Of a DNA stretch of 64,000 nucleotides, positions 12,070-24,190 are shown in pieces; position 1 is the first letter of the stretch; every line of letters begins with the position of its first letter. Below the pieces are notes generated by a model. The model searched no databases and had not been told where the DNA came from. It saw only the letters and a program-made list of their open reading frames with translations. The position numbers were made by a program, and so were the translations under genes. This DNA comes from Marthasterias glacialis. Lineage: Eukaryota; Echinodermata; Asteroidea; Forcipulatida; Asteriidae. The stretch is taken from the NCBI GenBank assembly GCA_911728455.2, contig OU452234.1, forward strand, positions 10,205,531 to 10,269,530, in the 5' to 3' direction.

Positions 12070-15030
12070 TTGCTAGTTCGCCAGAAACAACTTTGCAATG
12101 CATAACATTTTTTGAGAACAACTCCGAGACACATCTGGACAAAACAGTCGGTGTTATAATAATTACATACTTTTACATGATTGCTGAAAATAGAAATCTG
12201 TTAATTTGGTTGCGCAATCGATCGCGAAAAAGAAGAGTTTGCCACCTACTAATGCGAATTATCAAGGAGGGACACTCTAAAAATAAAGAATTGACTCGGA
12301 TTCAGGGTCCCTGCCTGGTTCATTTCAGGTCAGGCTGACCAGGAAACTGATTAAAAAAAGAGTTTGATTTTGACTCTGACTCTGCGTCAGTTTGACACAT
12401 TTTCGGGTCATTATTGACATGACACGGAATCCGGCACAGAGTCAGAAATGGGTCAGGCCCCCATAGGACCCGGAATCCGGGTCAATTCTGAACGTGGAGC
12501 TTTTAGAGTGTATCTTAGCTATCCTATGGGCGCTCTGCAGCCTCTCGCACACAGGTATAACACGCACGCACTCACAGAGCCGCTCTCGGCGGCCGTGCCC
12601 CAGGGCGGGTGCACTGTGGCAAGCACCCGTACTGCTTCTAGCCGGACGTTTTTATAGTATCAGTATTTTTATGTGAGTTCCCTGCGTCTTTTGATAATGA
12701 CGTGTATATGTTTCCTTCGTCTTTATATATAGCCCTTTAATTAGCAAATCTTGATCCGCAATATCATAAGGTTGCATCCTGCCGGCATTCTCGTATGAAC
12801 AGTATAGCATCCATCGTTTGATCGAAACCAAAACAAGTTTATCAAACACAAACAATGAACTGGAGTGAAAAGCATAATAGATTTACTCTGTTGGGTCACT
12901 TGATTTATGACGTCATGGATGCAAGGCCATTTCCATGTGCCTTCAGCTAGAGCTTAGAAGTTTGATGATGTAATTAGTGTTGATGGTAAATTAGCTCATC
13001 AGAACTGATGTAGTCTCGACTCCAGTCCAATGGATTACTATCTGTTGTGTAACTAAATTGGGCGGGCCATCACTTCCATTAGCGCCAAGGAGTGCCCCGC
13101 CCACCACCCAGACCTATCACAGTACATTCACAACTGTATTAGACTGGAGTTGGTAGTTCCAGACTTTAGATTACAGACTAAATGGATTGCAGCTCAAAAG
13201 ATTTGGGCCACAGCTTTATTTTTATTTCACTTTTACTTGTTAACGTTACCGCAAACCACTTATATTTATACATTGATACCTCACCATGCAAAGCCTAATG
13301 CGAAACCTATACTTGTTAATGACCCAACTTGGTTATTCCTTGACCCATGATGGTAGCCCTTTGTAATATTTTGTTGGTTCTGCATGGCGACTTCCCCCCT
13401 CGCTGTTCCCGATAAATTCTCTATGGCTATGCACCTGAAAACCTTGTATGTTACCCGTAAACGAATAGCCTATGAGTGTCTTTAAAATCGATCACAAACA
13501 ATGATTTAAATTTTTCAGCGACCGGCTGCAGGTTGAGATGCACATCACAGCGCTCCATACCAAGGCTCTCTCGTGACCATACATGAAGTACTTGTAGAAC
13601 CATCCGGTCCATCTCGGCGGCCCACAATTTTTTTAAGGGGCCGACGACCCAACTAAAATTTCAGTCACTCGAATCATGCTCAAACGCGACCAACCCGTCA
13701 ATCTGATTGAGCCCCATAGCTGCAGAGGTTATGTCATAAAAACAGGCTATAATCTTAATTGGAGTGAACAAAAATATAGTGAAACAGTTTATCTATTTGT
13801 TTTATACTTATTAGTATAGTTTCACTGAACTGATATTGTTAGCGCTTCTGACAAAGTTTGGCGACCCAGCTGATTTGGGGCGTGACACTTTTTTGCAACA
13901 TTTGCTGATTTTCTGCACGCAACGAGCCAGCTTTAAAATAGACTGAATGATAGTGGACAAACAAAATCATATTAAAGTTTTTGTTCGCCATGTACGGACG
14001 GCCGTTTGGTAGGAATTTGAAGAAAACAGTATGATTTTTTTAAAGCCCCCTTTGACGTTCTTTTGGTTTAAAGCTGAATTTTATTACAAGTATATACCAC
14101 AACTTATTTAAAAAACTACAAAAAATTGACTTTTAAGTAAAACTTAAACTTGTAACCGAAACTATTTGAATTGACAGATAAGCTAATACCCGATCGAACT
14201 CAAACCATGACGCTTTGGTTTTATCACTGCAATTGCCACTATAGGATTCTTGTCATAAGTTGCACAATATTGAGCACATTAATTTTTGTTGTTACTTGCA
14301 GCTGTAAACAATCCTTTCGAATGATTGATTGATTGGTTAATTGGTTGAAAAACTGTTGACTTACTACAACTACGTGACGCCCAAATTCTTAGATAATTAA
14401 GCTATTTGATAATTAAAGTAAATTATTTTTCCAGTGTTGGCTTAAAAAAAAAAGTAAAATGGAAACATACAAAATGGATAAACAGATACCAATATTGTTG
14501 TGAAACCATAAAAACTTACTACCTTGTTTTGTTGAAATAACTATCAATTTTGGGTAAAATATAAAAACTGACTTAACCGTCAAAACTAAAGTAATACGAA
14601 CCGTGGACGTACACGCACTTTTATATAAGTAGGTGTATCAATGTGACTCAACATTGCACTCAACATTGCACGCAAATCAAAGGTTTGTCTTAAGTGCCCT
14701 TTCGTTTGAAGATTGTTGAAAATGATCCAATATCACACCGTGTAAATGGCCTGAGTGTCGAAATTCGATGCATGGAGCATTTTGGGCAATCAAAAAATAA
14801 GCAATTAAATCAATAAATAAATGAATCTAAAAAGTTCTATTTTACTCAGAAGGCATAACAGGCCGGACTGCTTTGATAGAACTCATTGTGTTGTTTTTTT
14901 TATGGCTGAAGCTCGATAGGCATAACGACATTCTCCATACAATTGAACAGAAAGTAAAGTTTAACTTTTCCTTTTTTTTTTTTCGAAAGGCTACGTACTT
15001 TAGAAGTATCTTTTGAATGGATGCTGTCTA
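12070..15030. other. Gene-poor stretch, nothing recognised
   Basis: Short ORFs here lack recognisable domains. The stretch 12,290-12,490 has local palindromes around GGACCCGGAATCCGGGTC. No RNA gene, long repeat or convincing exon was found. Confidence 0.5.
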
Positions 15031-15205
15031 TAAGACCTTATGCACATGACGTCATTTGAGTAGGGCGCCCTCGTCTAGAGGTCAAAATGAGGTTGTTCAT
15101 TGGCCAATCCTGTGCGCCGCGCGTACAAATCTCCTCGTTTCCATTGTTACATCATCGATTTACCTCTAAGATGGCGGCGTGATGACGTCTATGCATAAGG
15201 TCTAA
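15031..15205. mobile_element. Palindromic MITE with ACCTTATGCA ends, copy 1
   Basis: It starts TAAGACCTTATGCACATGAC and ends with the inverted GATGACGTCTATGCATAAGG plus TCTA. A second copy with the same ends and the same interior (TTTACCTC, AAGATG) lies at 42,864-43,017. There is no coding capacity. Confidence 0.8.
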
Positions 15206-16570
15206 CGAGACTTTATCGACGTATCTTTCAGCATGGACGTTTTGTACTTCCACACAGGGTAGGCTATCAAGCGTGGCCAACGTTTTCTATTTGTAATCAA
15301 TGCTGTAAGTCCCCAATGGCCATCACGTATAAAAAAAAACATAATTTACAGAGCCACACCTACCTCCCACACTTCTAATACTTTCATATTCTTCAGAGTA
15401 AACCCATCACACCACGTAACAACCCATAAGTCGCCAATACATTACATATAAATCATGTATAAAAATGGAAGTAAATTCGATACTTTTGATTCTCAACCGA
15501 GACTGTTTCTTTCGTCCTGCAAAACGAAACGACTTTGGGTAAAGTAGGCTCCGAAATAGACCTTAAACCCAAGTATGTTTTATACCCAGTTTTCCTTAAA
15601 ATAGTGTGTTGAAATAGACTCACATCAGAAATGAAAAGAACAACAACACATAGAATCAGTTTATAAAACGCCTGGATGAATTTAGATCGATATTTAATAT
15701 ATTAGGAATGATCAGGAAACGCTCCATCTTGGACGGATGTTGAACCCATTACAGTTTTCGAACTGGCATTATGAAAATCTCAACCCCCCCCCCCCCCCCC
15801 ATGTATAGTAAGGCAGGTAGGGGATTTGGGGGAATTGTGCCTTCGATGATACAAGCATGAAATTTTGCACACAGTCAGATTATGAAAACACCATAAACAC
15901 CATCAAAGCGTGCAACAATTGTATATTGAAAACCGGAGCGGAGAGTTCTTTCACTTAATGTGAACAGTGGCATAGCCGGGGTGGGGTGGGCAAAGGAGGC
16001 ACATCCCCCCGTGGATTATCTTGCCCTCTGCTTCACCCCTCTCAGCCTCTTGACACCGTGAAATTTGCTACTATCAGGCAATTTTAACTGAAATTGCCCC
16101 CTCTTCAAATATCTGTGCACACCCCCCCCCCCCATTTGCCCTTTCGATGAAAAAAGAGGCAGGCAACACCTGTCATTGAATGTGAACTACCTGTTTAATG
16201 GTTACCGCCAAAAAATAATAAAGGAAAAACAAGTTAAAGTATCAACACGAAACAATCTTAATATGCCGTCATAGCAAGCCCAAGTGGGTGATTATAGTTG
16301 TACAATAGACGGTCTCGAAATCACAATTACTAGCCTAAGCGAATAATAACGCTTAGTTTGACATTCGGATTCAATGCCGTTTCAACATTGAAACTGGCAT
16401 CAAAATTAAGGTGTGAAACTATTCATGGAGTGTTTTCTTAGGAGAGTAGTTTTGAAACCGATGAAAACAATTGAAGATAATCTATGAAGATTTAACAATA
16501 TCTTTGATTTCAACTAATATATATATAAATGTTTATCTTCAAGTCTGTGACCTTATCTTTTTATACATGG
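15206..16570. other. Gene-poor stretch with poly-C tracts
   Basis: Homopolymer C runs occur at about 15,784-15,800 and 16,121-16,132. No gene, SINE or palindrome was recognised. Confidence 0.5.
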
Positions 16571-16870
16571 GCATTCAGGTTGGCTCAGTGGTTTCTTTCC
16601 CTGCCTTTCACATCTGTGGACCCCGGTTCGAAGCCCGGACTGGTGCCTCACATGTGGATTGGGTTTTCAGTCCCTACCTGATTGCGTGGGTTTTCCCTAT
16701 TTGGGGTTTTCCTCCCACATCTAAAACTGACATTTCTTCATCATCTTCTCTACACAGGTATCTTCAGGCCTACGGGTCACAGCGCTAGTCACTTTTGAGG
16801 GTCCCTTGGTTTCATTACCTGAAAGATATAAATAAATAAATAAAAAAAACAAATAAAATAAATAAATACA
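16571..16870 (+). mobile_element. tRNA-derived SINE, copy 2
   Basis: The head has TGGCTCAGTGG (A box) and GGTTCGAAGCC (B box). The body has TTTTCAGTCCCTACCTGATT and TTTTCCTCCCACATCTAAAA, as in the copy at 856. It ends in an (AAAT)n tail at about 16,830-16,868. This is the cleanest copy of the three in the window. Confidence 0.85.
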
Positions 16871-17139
16871 CCTCAAGATGTTGCCACCATTTCTGTCATT
16901 ATTTCTTCCCAAAGCGGTGAACATTGTATAGGCCTAAAGTATAAAGTTTCGTTTTACTGAAAGAAATTTTGGAGTTGTTTTAGCAGTGTTATATTGGTTT
17001 GAATTAGAGAGATGTAAGCCACTGGTCAACCTAGTCGGGGGAGGAGGGCGGGGCATCCTGTATAGTGACTCCATTCATTGGTTCACTCCCTACGGAGATA
17101 CCACAATTAACTCCGGGTGAAGTGTTTAATAAATCGTCT

Positions 17140-17440
17140 CGTGCCCGGTAAAAGGACGTAAGCAAATGATATGAAATTTTGTGCTTCAAGAATACTGAAC
17201 GGGAAAGTTTGATCAATTTTTTGTCATTCAAAAGATATTGTAGGAACGTTAAATTCTGCATGGAAATGGGAAAACATGTCTTTTGGTTAATTCTAGGAAC
17301 AATAATGCCATATTTTTTTCATTTTCACGTCAGGGGTCTTTCTATTGCTTACGTCCTTTTAATACTGGGACGAAGTACTTTATGTGCCGGGTAAAAGAGC
17401 GTAAGGACTTACGCCCTTTTAACGAGCACATGACGAAATA
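17140..17440. repeat. Inverted-repeat cluster built on AAAAGGACGTAAGC
   Basis: GGTAAAAGGACGTAAGCAA at about 17,147 pairs with TTGCTTACGTCCTTTTAA at about 17,346. A second small hairpin, GTAAAAGAGCGTAAG / CTTACGCCCTTTTAAC, follows at about 17,391. It is possibly a degraded foldback element. Confidence 0.45.
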
Positions 17441-17499
17441 TTTATGCAAACTGTCAATGCATGACATACAAACTTTTACTCGTTGGTGACAATGAGTTA

Positions 17500-18690
17500 G
17501 ATTACATACAAAATATAGGTTTTCCCGGCCAACTTCAACAAAAAATCCATTCAAATTAATTACCCGGGTCATCCAATTTCGCTTGAAAAAAAATCTCGGG
17601 TACATCAGCATTCAACAGTTATAAAGAGTCATTCAATTTCGACACTTGAGCATTCATTCGACAAATAAAATCATTCAATTAAAAATGGTCGCTTAGTTCA
17701 TTCAATTTCGTCAAAAGCCAGTAGCAACGGGCTGGTCGACTATTCATGTTCGTCAACTGGCAAACATTTTAGAAATGTTTGCATTCAAATTCGTTTCTTT
17801 GGTATGCGCTTCCTGGTTCGTATTTGCCTATATACAGGTAGGATATTATGAGGGGAATTCATTTCTACACTGTTGCCGAGTTATACCTCTCACTAAATGT
17901 ACGATTTTGAAGCAAAACTGGCTGCCTGTGGTTATTACAGAAGAGTGGGTGATGTAGATAGAGCAAGGCTGATGGAAGCATTCGAGGGTTTAATTTGCAA
18001 GGTCTTATCATTAATGAATAAAGAAGATGACAAAAAAGTGAACTTAAGACCAAAGCAAACATTTAAAATGCAAGCAAGTGCAACAAAAAGAAATGTTTAT
18101 TGTTTTTTTTTATACTTGTGTGCCATAAAACTTTATTTAACTGTTCTTATACACATTTTAAAGTTTAATCATGGGTAAAAAAAAAAAAAAAAAAAAGCAA
18201 AAGGAACATATTTGCAATTAAGACCAAAAATAAGAATTTAGTGAAACGTATAAGACAGATAATCCACACAACTGTCAGAAAAAAATCATCGCTAACTTTA
18301 AACGCAAGCATAGGCACGGTATCATACTCATGTTGAATTTGAACGCTTAAATGTTGAAATCCGTTGCCCATAAACGAAAAAGGAAAGAATAATAGGTACA
18401 AAAATGCAGTGCGCTTCGATGACTCTGAATGTGATTGCACCTACTGGGAAAAGGTGGTGGATATTCAACATAAGAATGGCGCTCTTGTAGTCTTGAATGC
18501 CTATAAACGAAATAGAATGAAAAGAAAAGGATCCAGAGTGCACGAAAACGCAATGGAATGCAATAAAACCCAAATAGAAACCCTAGTTTGGCTGAATTAC
18601 AGAAATCGCGTGAATTTGAAAGCGAAATAATAAAATTGAATGATCTTTTGCTGAAATTGGCCGGGAAAACCTACATAGTAAATCAAATTT
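17500..18690. mobile_element. ~1.2-kb DNA transposon with ~45-bp TIRs and subterminal TCATTCAATTTCG repeats
   Basis: TAGGTTTTCCCGGCCAACTT at about 17,516 and AATTGGCCGGGAAAACCTA at about 18,657 are inverted partners in longer TIRs. Four to five copies of TCATTCAATTTCG-like motifs lie inside the left end and inverted forms lie inside the right end. The interior has short ORFs (for example 17,897-18,178) but no recognisable transposase. I read it as a non-autonomous or heavily decayed element. Confidence 0.6.
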
Positions 18691-18775
18691 CTCAAAACTT
18701 TTTAAAGAAAGTTTGTTTTTAAAATGTGTTTTCATTAGTAGGACCACACTCAAACACTCAAAGATGTACCCATAA

Positions 18776-18857
18776 TTAGCCTTTCCCTTGAAATATGCTA
18801 ATTACATTCACGCATGCGTACATACATTTTGGTTGGCAAATAAGTACGCGCACGTAT
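18776..18857. mobile_element. Half copy of the TTTCATGGGAAAG palindromic MITE
   Basis: It contains one arm of the family seen complete at 20,783, 21,001 and 34,240: CCTTTCCCTTGAAATATGC, a CACGCATGCGTAC core, then TTTTGGTTGGCAAA. Confidence 0.55.
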
Positions 18858-19313
18858 GTTTACATTTTCTAAGAGGATTTTAATCGTGTCAGACTGTTGT
18901 TGGTGTAGCCGAGGCTGTGATTGGTCAACACGTGAGTGGGCGGGGCTTAATGGATCGGTCTATTGCTATCAAAATATAAAGACACTGTCAGTAACCTGGG
19001 CCGGCCGAACGTTGCACGCATCGATAGCTCGAAAAGATGTCAAACTCCCTCCATTGAAATAACTGTATTGCGCACATTTCACCCGTAGGAATAAGTTTTG
19101 CTACGTAGTTGCTGATTTGAGCCTTAACCACAAGTCATTATTGCATGCCCATCAGAGAAAGGTCACGTGAACCAAAATAGAAATTCCTCCCACGGTGTAT
19201 GGAACTTGACTCTGAAACTCAAGAACATACAAATAATACTCAGAAAACAGTCTTACACATTAATACAAATCATTCCTTATATAACCATTATATATAATAT
19301 ACATAAATATCAT

Positions 19314-19965
19314 ATTATTACTCACCGGTAGCTTATTTACATTTAAAACTACGTGAAAGCCCCCATGCACCAGCTTCAACAACAAATACTCTGACCCACT
19401 CACGAAGCAAAATAAATACAAACCCTAAACAATCTTCGTCGTAAGAAAGAGATTAAGTGTAAGTGGCGCAATTAGTTGGCTATTTCAAAACATTGCGTAT
19501 GTATCAAAGTCTGATCTATTTGTTGTTGGTTTGTTTTGAACGGTTTCTTATTTATCCATTCTAATATTTTTGATCATTATGCCATATAAAAAAAAGCAAT
19601 ATAGACGAAGAAAGAAGTCCCCGACAACTATTCTTGATTATGTTCGAAGGATCACATAAGACAAACATTTTGCAAGTATTAATGGTGTTATTAAAATATA
19701 TATTCTCTGGTTTATAAAGGCCGTTTACGAAAATTGAATATTATTGTAAACTGTAAACCTTGTAACACAAACTAGAAAAGTCACATGAGCTCATTATCTA
19801 TTCTTGGTTTATAAATATATAAATATATTATTTTACTCATCAGTAGCTTATTTACATTTAAAAACTATGTGAAAGCCCCCAACAGCTTCAACAACAAACA
19901 ATTTCAGCTACTCGTGAAGAAAAACTAAATACAAACCCTATACAACAACCCTATACAACCTTCGG
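19314..19965 (+). repeat. Direct repeat pair upstream of the IL-17-like gene
   Basis: About 130 bp beginning TAGCTTATTTACATTTAAAA and containing GTGAAAGCCCCC and CAGCTTCAACAACAAA occurs at about 19,327-19,445 and again at about 19,846-19,965, 519 bp apart. The copies have diverged moderately with small indels. Confidence 0.7.
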
Positions 19966-20251
19966 AAGAATAAGATAAACACGAAACGAAACTACGTATC
20001 TCCTCTACTCCCAGATTGCATTCAACGCTTCACAATAACTTCAGTTTTTCGGCGGTCCACGATCGAACACGGAACTTTGTCTTCCGGAAAGTCGGGGATT
20101 TCCCCACGCCCTCGTCAGGCTTACACCCATAGCAACGCTTTGAAGCAATGTCTGCACTGGAAACATCGCGGTTGCATACTTGTTACGAAAACGCAGACAA
20201 AACGGTTAATAAAAAAAAACGAATACTGAAATATTTTGTAGCTCGATTGAC

Positions 20252-20259
20252 TATAAATA
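20252..20259 (+). promoter_or_regulatory. TATA box of the two-exon IL-17-like gene
   Basis: TATAAATA lies 142 bp upstream of the predicted ATG at 20,394, leaving room for a 5' UTR of about 110 bp starting near 20,285. No other strong TATA element was seen between here and the ATG. Confidence 0.55.
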
Positions 20260-20393
20260 CTGGCACTTTGTAAGTAATTGTCAGAATTAACAAGAGAAGG
20301 CTCACAGACCACTGCGTCCGACTACAAGAGATTCAAAAGTTAACTTATTTCATTGAAGATAAAGACAGCAACAAAGAACGAAAGCAAAGTAAT

Positions 20394-22295
20394 ATGGTGA
20401 GTATAGGATAGTATAGCCGAACGACTAATTTTGATGTTAATATCTTTAGCTTTGATCTGCACTTTGCACAACAACATTTGGAACATTATTTTCGTCAAAA
20501 GTCAAAGCCGACCGTCAAATCATGCTGATCGAGATGTCGATTTGCCGTACGCACAAAATCTATTCAATCAAGCGTGAGAACAAATGTCATCATATTATTA
20601 TTACAAAGTAATTCACAAAGAAACTTGTCTTTTGTAGACAGAAGAAGAAAATAATTGATTGATCTTCATTAAGAATCATGTAGGGCTTGCTGAAAAGGGG
20701 ACAGACAAAAAAAGCCAGTAAATATTTGCATACCCAATCGTAAAGTAGACCAGTAGGAAGGCAGTCCTTTTTTCCTTTCTTTTTCCAATGAAATATGTAA
20801 ATTATACATCATGCGTGCGCACTAACAGTAGTGGTGGGTAAGAGGGAACATTGCGCCTTTTTGTGTGGAGCCAGTGGTGGCGTGACACGCACGCGTTTGT
20901 GCGTCTGCCTAGTACACAACTCTATGGCGTTTGCCCACCAATAATGTATGCACGCATGCGTGAATGTAATTAGCATTTTCATGGGAAAGGCTAATAGACC
21001 ATTCCCATGAAATATGTAAATTGGACATCGCGCGTGTGCACTAACATTTTGGTTGGCAAATTTTTGGGAAAGTGTGCCCTTTGGCATGGGACTGATGGGC
21101 GCGTGACGCGTACGCGCTTTGTGCGTCTGCTTCGTGCACATTTCAATGGCGTTTGCCAACCAACAGGGTCTGTACGCATGCGTGAATGCATATAGCACAT
21201 TTCATGGGAAAGGTCCATTCACAGTGTGTGCGCGTTGACGCACGCGTGCTGCGGTCATAGCTGCGATACTGCAAACTATCCAGGGTGAGCTGCTCGGATT
21301 AGTTTATACCAAATGGGGCTCCAGCCTCGGTCGCCTATTAATTTGACAGTAAAGCAAGATGACTGCACTAAGTTATTCTCATATAGATAAACCACTTACA
21401 CTTACAAATAAATGAACTAACTGACACCGCCACTAAATCCACAAATACTGTGTTGTACCGTCGAGCCTAAAATCAACTCTCTTTGGAAACGAAATCCATA
21501 ATTTTTTTTAACACGAACGGTAAGTTCACGCATGCTCAAGAATGACGTCTTTATACAAATGTGAAACTAGAAGAGAAGCTAAAGACCAACAACCAACGTA
21601 GTTGAAACTGTACGTCTTATTTTAATGTTTCATTCTCGAACACGGTCATGAAGTTTCAACCACAGGGTTGGAATAATAGCAAGAAGTAGGCCTACTCAAT
21701 GTATAACTGTGACGCAACAATCTTTAACGTTTTGCATCTAGGAATGTGGTCATACTGGGTCTGTTTCATCAACAAATAAGGCCCAAGGTGAATAAAAAAA
21801 TTGTCCTTACGTCTTTTGTTTTATTTCTTCTCATTTCATCAGAATTTAACCGGCATCACCACACTACTTAGTATATTCCTCCTAGTCCTCGTCACTCCCT
21901 CACTGGCTAGCCGTCACCGAACGAAGACCACTTCACGACGACAAGATTGCCATAAGGACAAATCCCGATCAGACCGACCGAAGAAGAGGCATACAGATGA
22001 TGCTCCTTTCAGGGTATTAACACCAGGCCAGCCCACTGCACCTCCAGAGACCTGCAGCGATTGCCAGTGCCTGTGGACGTTCTACATAGATCAGGACGAC
22101 AACCGAATACCGCGGGAGATGTTCTTCGCGAACTGCACCAACAGCGACTGCGGAGCAGCAGCAGCCTCGGACTCTTGTCGCAAGACGTACTACACTATGA
22201 CAGTGCTCCGGCGAAGCTCGCCGTCGACAGACGTGTGGGAGATGGCGGAAGAGAGTGTACCAACTGCTTGCGTCTGTCGACAGCCCGGCCGGTAG
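20394..22295 (+). CDS. Divergent secreted IL-17-like cytokine, two exons
   Basis: Exon 1 contributes only ATG (20,394-20,396), followed directly by the donor GTGAGT. Exon 2 (21,843-22,295) follows a pyrimidine-rich acceptor. Joined, they give 151 codons including the start but not the stop, minus one (about 151 aa). The second residue onward forms a signal peptide (TTLLSIFLLVLVTPSLAS), then a basic linker, then an IL-17-like core. The core has CLWTFYIDQDDNRIP matching the family CPWxYxxDxxxxRYP block, TMTVLRR matching the VLR strand, and VPTACVC matching the family VPVACTC end. IL-17s are secreted dimeric cystine-knot-fold cytokines that signal through IL-17 receptors. It differs strongly from the five-gene array downstream, in having an intron and in most residues. 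The ATG-only exon is inferred from splice sites and phase. Confidence 0.8.
20783..20993. mobile_element. Palindromic MITE of the TTTCATGGGAAAG family
   Basis: The left arm (CCAATGAAATATGTAAATTA, ATGCGTGCGCACTAACA, GTGGTGGGTAA) is inverted at the right (TTTGCCCACCA, GCACGCATGCGTGAATGTAA, TTTTCATGGGAAAGG). It sits in the intron of the IL-17-like gene, adjacent to a second copy. Confidence 0.75.
21001..21215. mobile_element. Second tandem copy of the TTTCATGGGAAAG MITE
   Basis: It begins TCCCATGAAATATGTAAATT and ends CACATTTCATGGGAAAGG. Inner arms TTTTGGTTGGCAAA and TTTGCCAACCAA pair. It has the same architecture as its neighbour at 20,783 but a different core, so it is an independent insertion rather than a recent tandem duplicate. 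Confidence 0.75.
21219..21310. mobile_element. Half copy of the GC-rich palindromic MITE (3,730 family)
   Basis: It contains GCGCGTTGACGCACGCGTGC, GGTCATAGCTGCGATACTGC and GAGCTGCTCGGATTAGTTTA, the right half of the element at 3,730-3,934 and 45,381-45,622. Confidence 0.55.
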
Positions 22296-22435
22296 ACTAC
22301 GGACTCGGTGCTAGCCCGGGTGGTATTTGTATACAGTACACACGGGATGGCTTGCTGGATTCCGCTTGGTTGAACTAACTCAACCTGGTGAATGTTGCCA
22401 ATTTCCAAAGAGGTGCTAACAAAAAAATAATAACG

Positions 22436-22530
22436 TCAAAAAACAAACAAACAAACAAACAAACAAACAAACAACCCAATAAACAAAACAAACAAACAAA
22501 CAAACAAACAAAAACAAAACAAAAAACAGA
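22436..22530 (+). repeat. (AAAC)n microsatellite
   Basis: AAAC/CAAA repeats with small interruptions lie in the probable 3' flank of the IL-17-like gene. A shorter relative occurs at about 27,688-27,713. Confidence 0.95.
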
Positions 22531-22989
22531 TCACCGGTTGTGAAGATTGTGTAGAATGCTCCTCTGTTTAGCCTGAAAATGGTTCAGCAAATATTTCTGG
22601 AAAAACACTTATACGGGATTAAGTCTGTGCCACTGACAACGAAGCCATTTTCACTTATTTATACGAATTTATTTTTATTCTAGCTTACCCGCTTAAAAAA
22701 TGTTTAAAGTGATTTCTTCTCACATCAACTATGGGAAGGGGCTGACACAGTATATTACAGACTTTTAATTAAAACTATTTATGATACTATTCACAACGAT
22801 TTGTATTCTTTCTGTCTATGCAGCGAGGGATTGGGGTTCGTCTCAGTCAATCTGGTCATCAAGGGAGGTTTGTTGGAGAAACATGGAAATATTCCAATGT
22901 AATAGTATTATTATTATTATTATAATTTCACGATATCACAGCATGCAAAAGAAAGATTTCATTTTCCTCGTTGCCGGTAACTCCTCGAG

Positions 22990-24190
22990 TCGGGCTACGT
23001 CCCGTAGCCTTAGATCTCCAGGGTCTTTCGCAGGATCCTAGCTGTGCCCAAAAGTGCCGCCTTCTGCAGCAAATCTACCCTCACGGTTGTGCCTATTTGT
23101 TCTAGATGCTTCTCCTGTGCCTTCGGAATGGTGCCAAGTGCGCCAACCACCACAGGGACTACTTTCACTTTCACCTGCCAAATCTTACGAAGCTCCCTGG
23201 CCAAGTCCTGATACTTCTGAATCTTTTCCATCTCCTTAGAAGCTACCCTTATATCACCCGGCACAGCTATGTCGATGATATGACACATCTTCTTCGTCTT
23301 ATCTTATCTAAGACAACAACATCCGGACGTCTATGTTCTATAACATGATCAGTCTGAATGTTGAAGTCCCAGAGGATCTTGACCTCATCGGTCTCTACAA
23401 CTTTCTCTGGAACATAGTCGTCACTTCGCCACTTCTTCTGTACATCTCAGGAACCGACCATGGAGTGGCTTGTTCCTCCAATATTGGTGTCTTTCCTCTT
23501 TCCTTTCCCTTTTGTACTCCTTCGGCCCAGCTTCGTCTGCGTTCGTGTACTTTCATGCAATTTTCAGCAAGTTCTCCTGACATGACGATGCAGGCTCCTT
23601 CGCTCGATGTTGACGCTGTCTGCCACGCTCAGTAACCCCCTTCCGCCCTCTGACCTCGGAAGATACTGTCTGCTGACATTTGCCCGCGGATGTAGCGTGT
23701 CATGTATGGTCACCAGCTTTCTTGTCCTTCTGTCAGTGACATCTAGATCTTCTATAGTCCACTCAATAATACCCCCACTGTACCTCATCAAAGACACGGC
23801 CCATGTGTTAATCGCCTTGGTCATGTTTCCCCCGTTCAGTTTGGACTTCAAACATTTCTTCACCCGTCTGATGTATTCTGCCCTCAACCTTACCTTTGAT
23901 TCCTCGTGAAGGACGTGGTCCGATTCTAATACATCAAGATACCGATAACTTTCCTCCTCACCCAAAGCCCTCATCTGTGCACCATCTGGCAGAGCGATGC
24001 CATCGGAATGTACCCTCTTTCCCCTCTTCATGGTCATTGAAGCACATTTCTCCAGACCAAACTGCATCCCGATGTCATCACTGAAAATCCTGACGGTCTG
24101 CACCAAAGAATCGATCTCCGCCTCATTCTTTGCAAATAACTTCAAATCGTCCATAAAAAGCAGATGGCTGATCTTACATCCGTCCCTCTT
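22990..24190 (-). mobile_element. 5'-truncated LINE: reverse transcriptase core plus C-terminal endonuclease-like region
   Basis: A minus-strand ORF (24,196-23,564) carries ISHLLFMDDLKLFAKN, the RT catalytic F-x-DD box. It then has thumb-like sequence and SLMRYSGGIIEWT, HPRANVSRQYLPRSEGGRGL, a combination I associate with non-LTR elements carrying a C-terminal restriction-like endonuclease. Further on, RRPDVVVLDK (about 23,330) and IDIAVPGDIRV with a following KE (about 23,280) fit the PD...D...KE endonuclease pattern, split by frameshifts. The stretch ends in VPVVVGALGTIPK and GTARILRKTLEI. (ATT)n flanks both sides (about 22,908 and 24,195). It is dead by frameshift and truncated before the RT fingers. 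Confidence 0.8.

Noticed and set aside
20809..21198. 129-codon minus-strand ORF in the IL-17-like intron
   Set aside because: It spans two adjacent palindromic MITEs, which give open frames on both strands.
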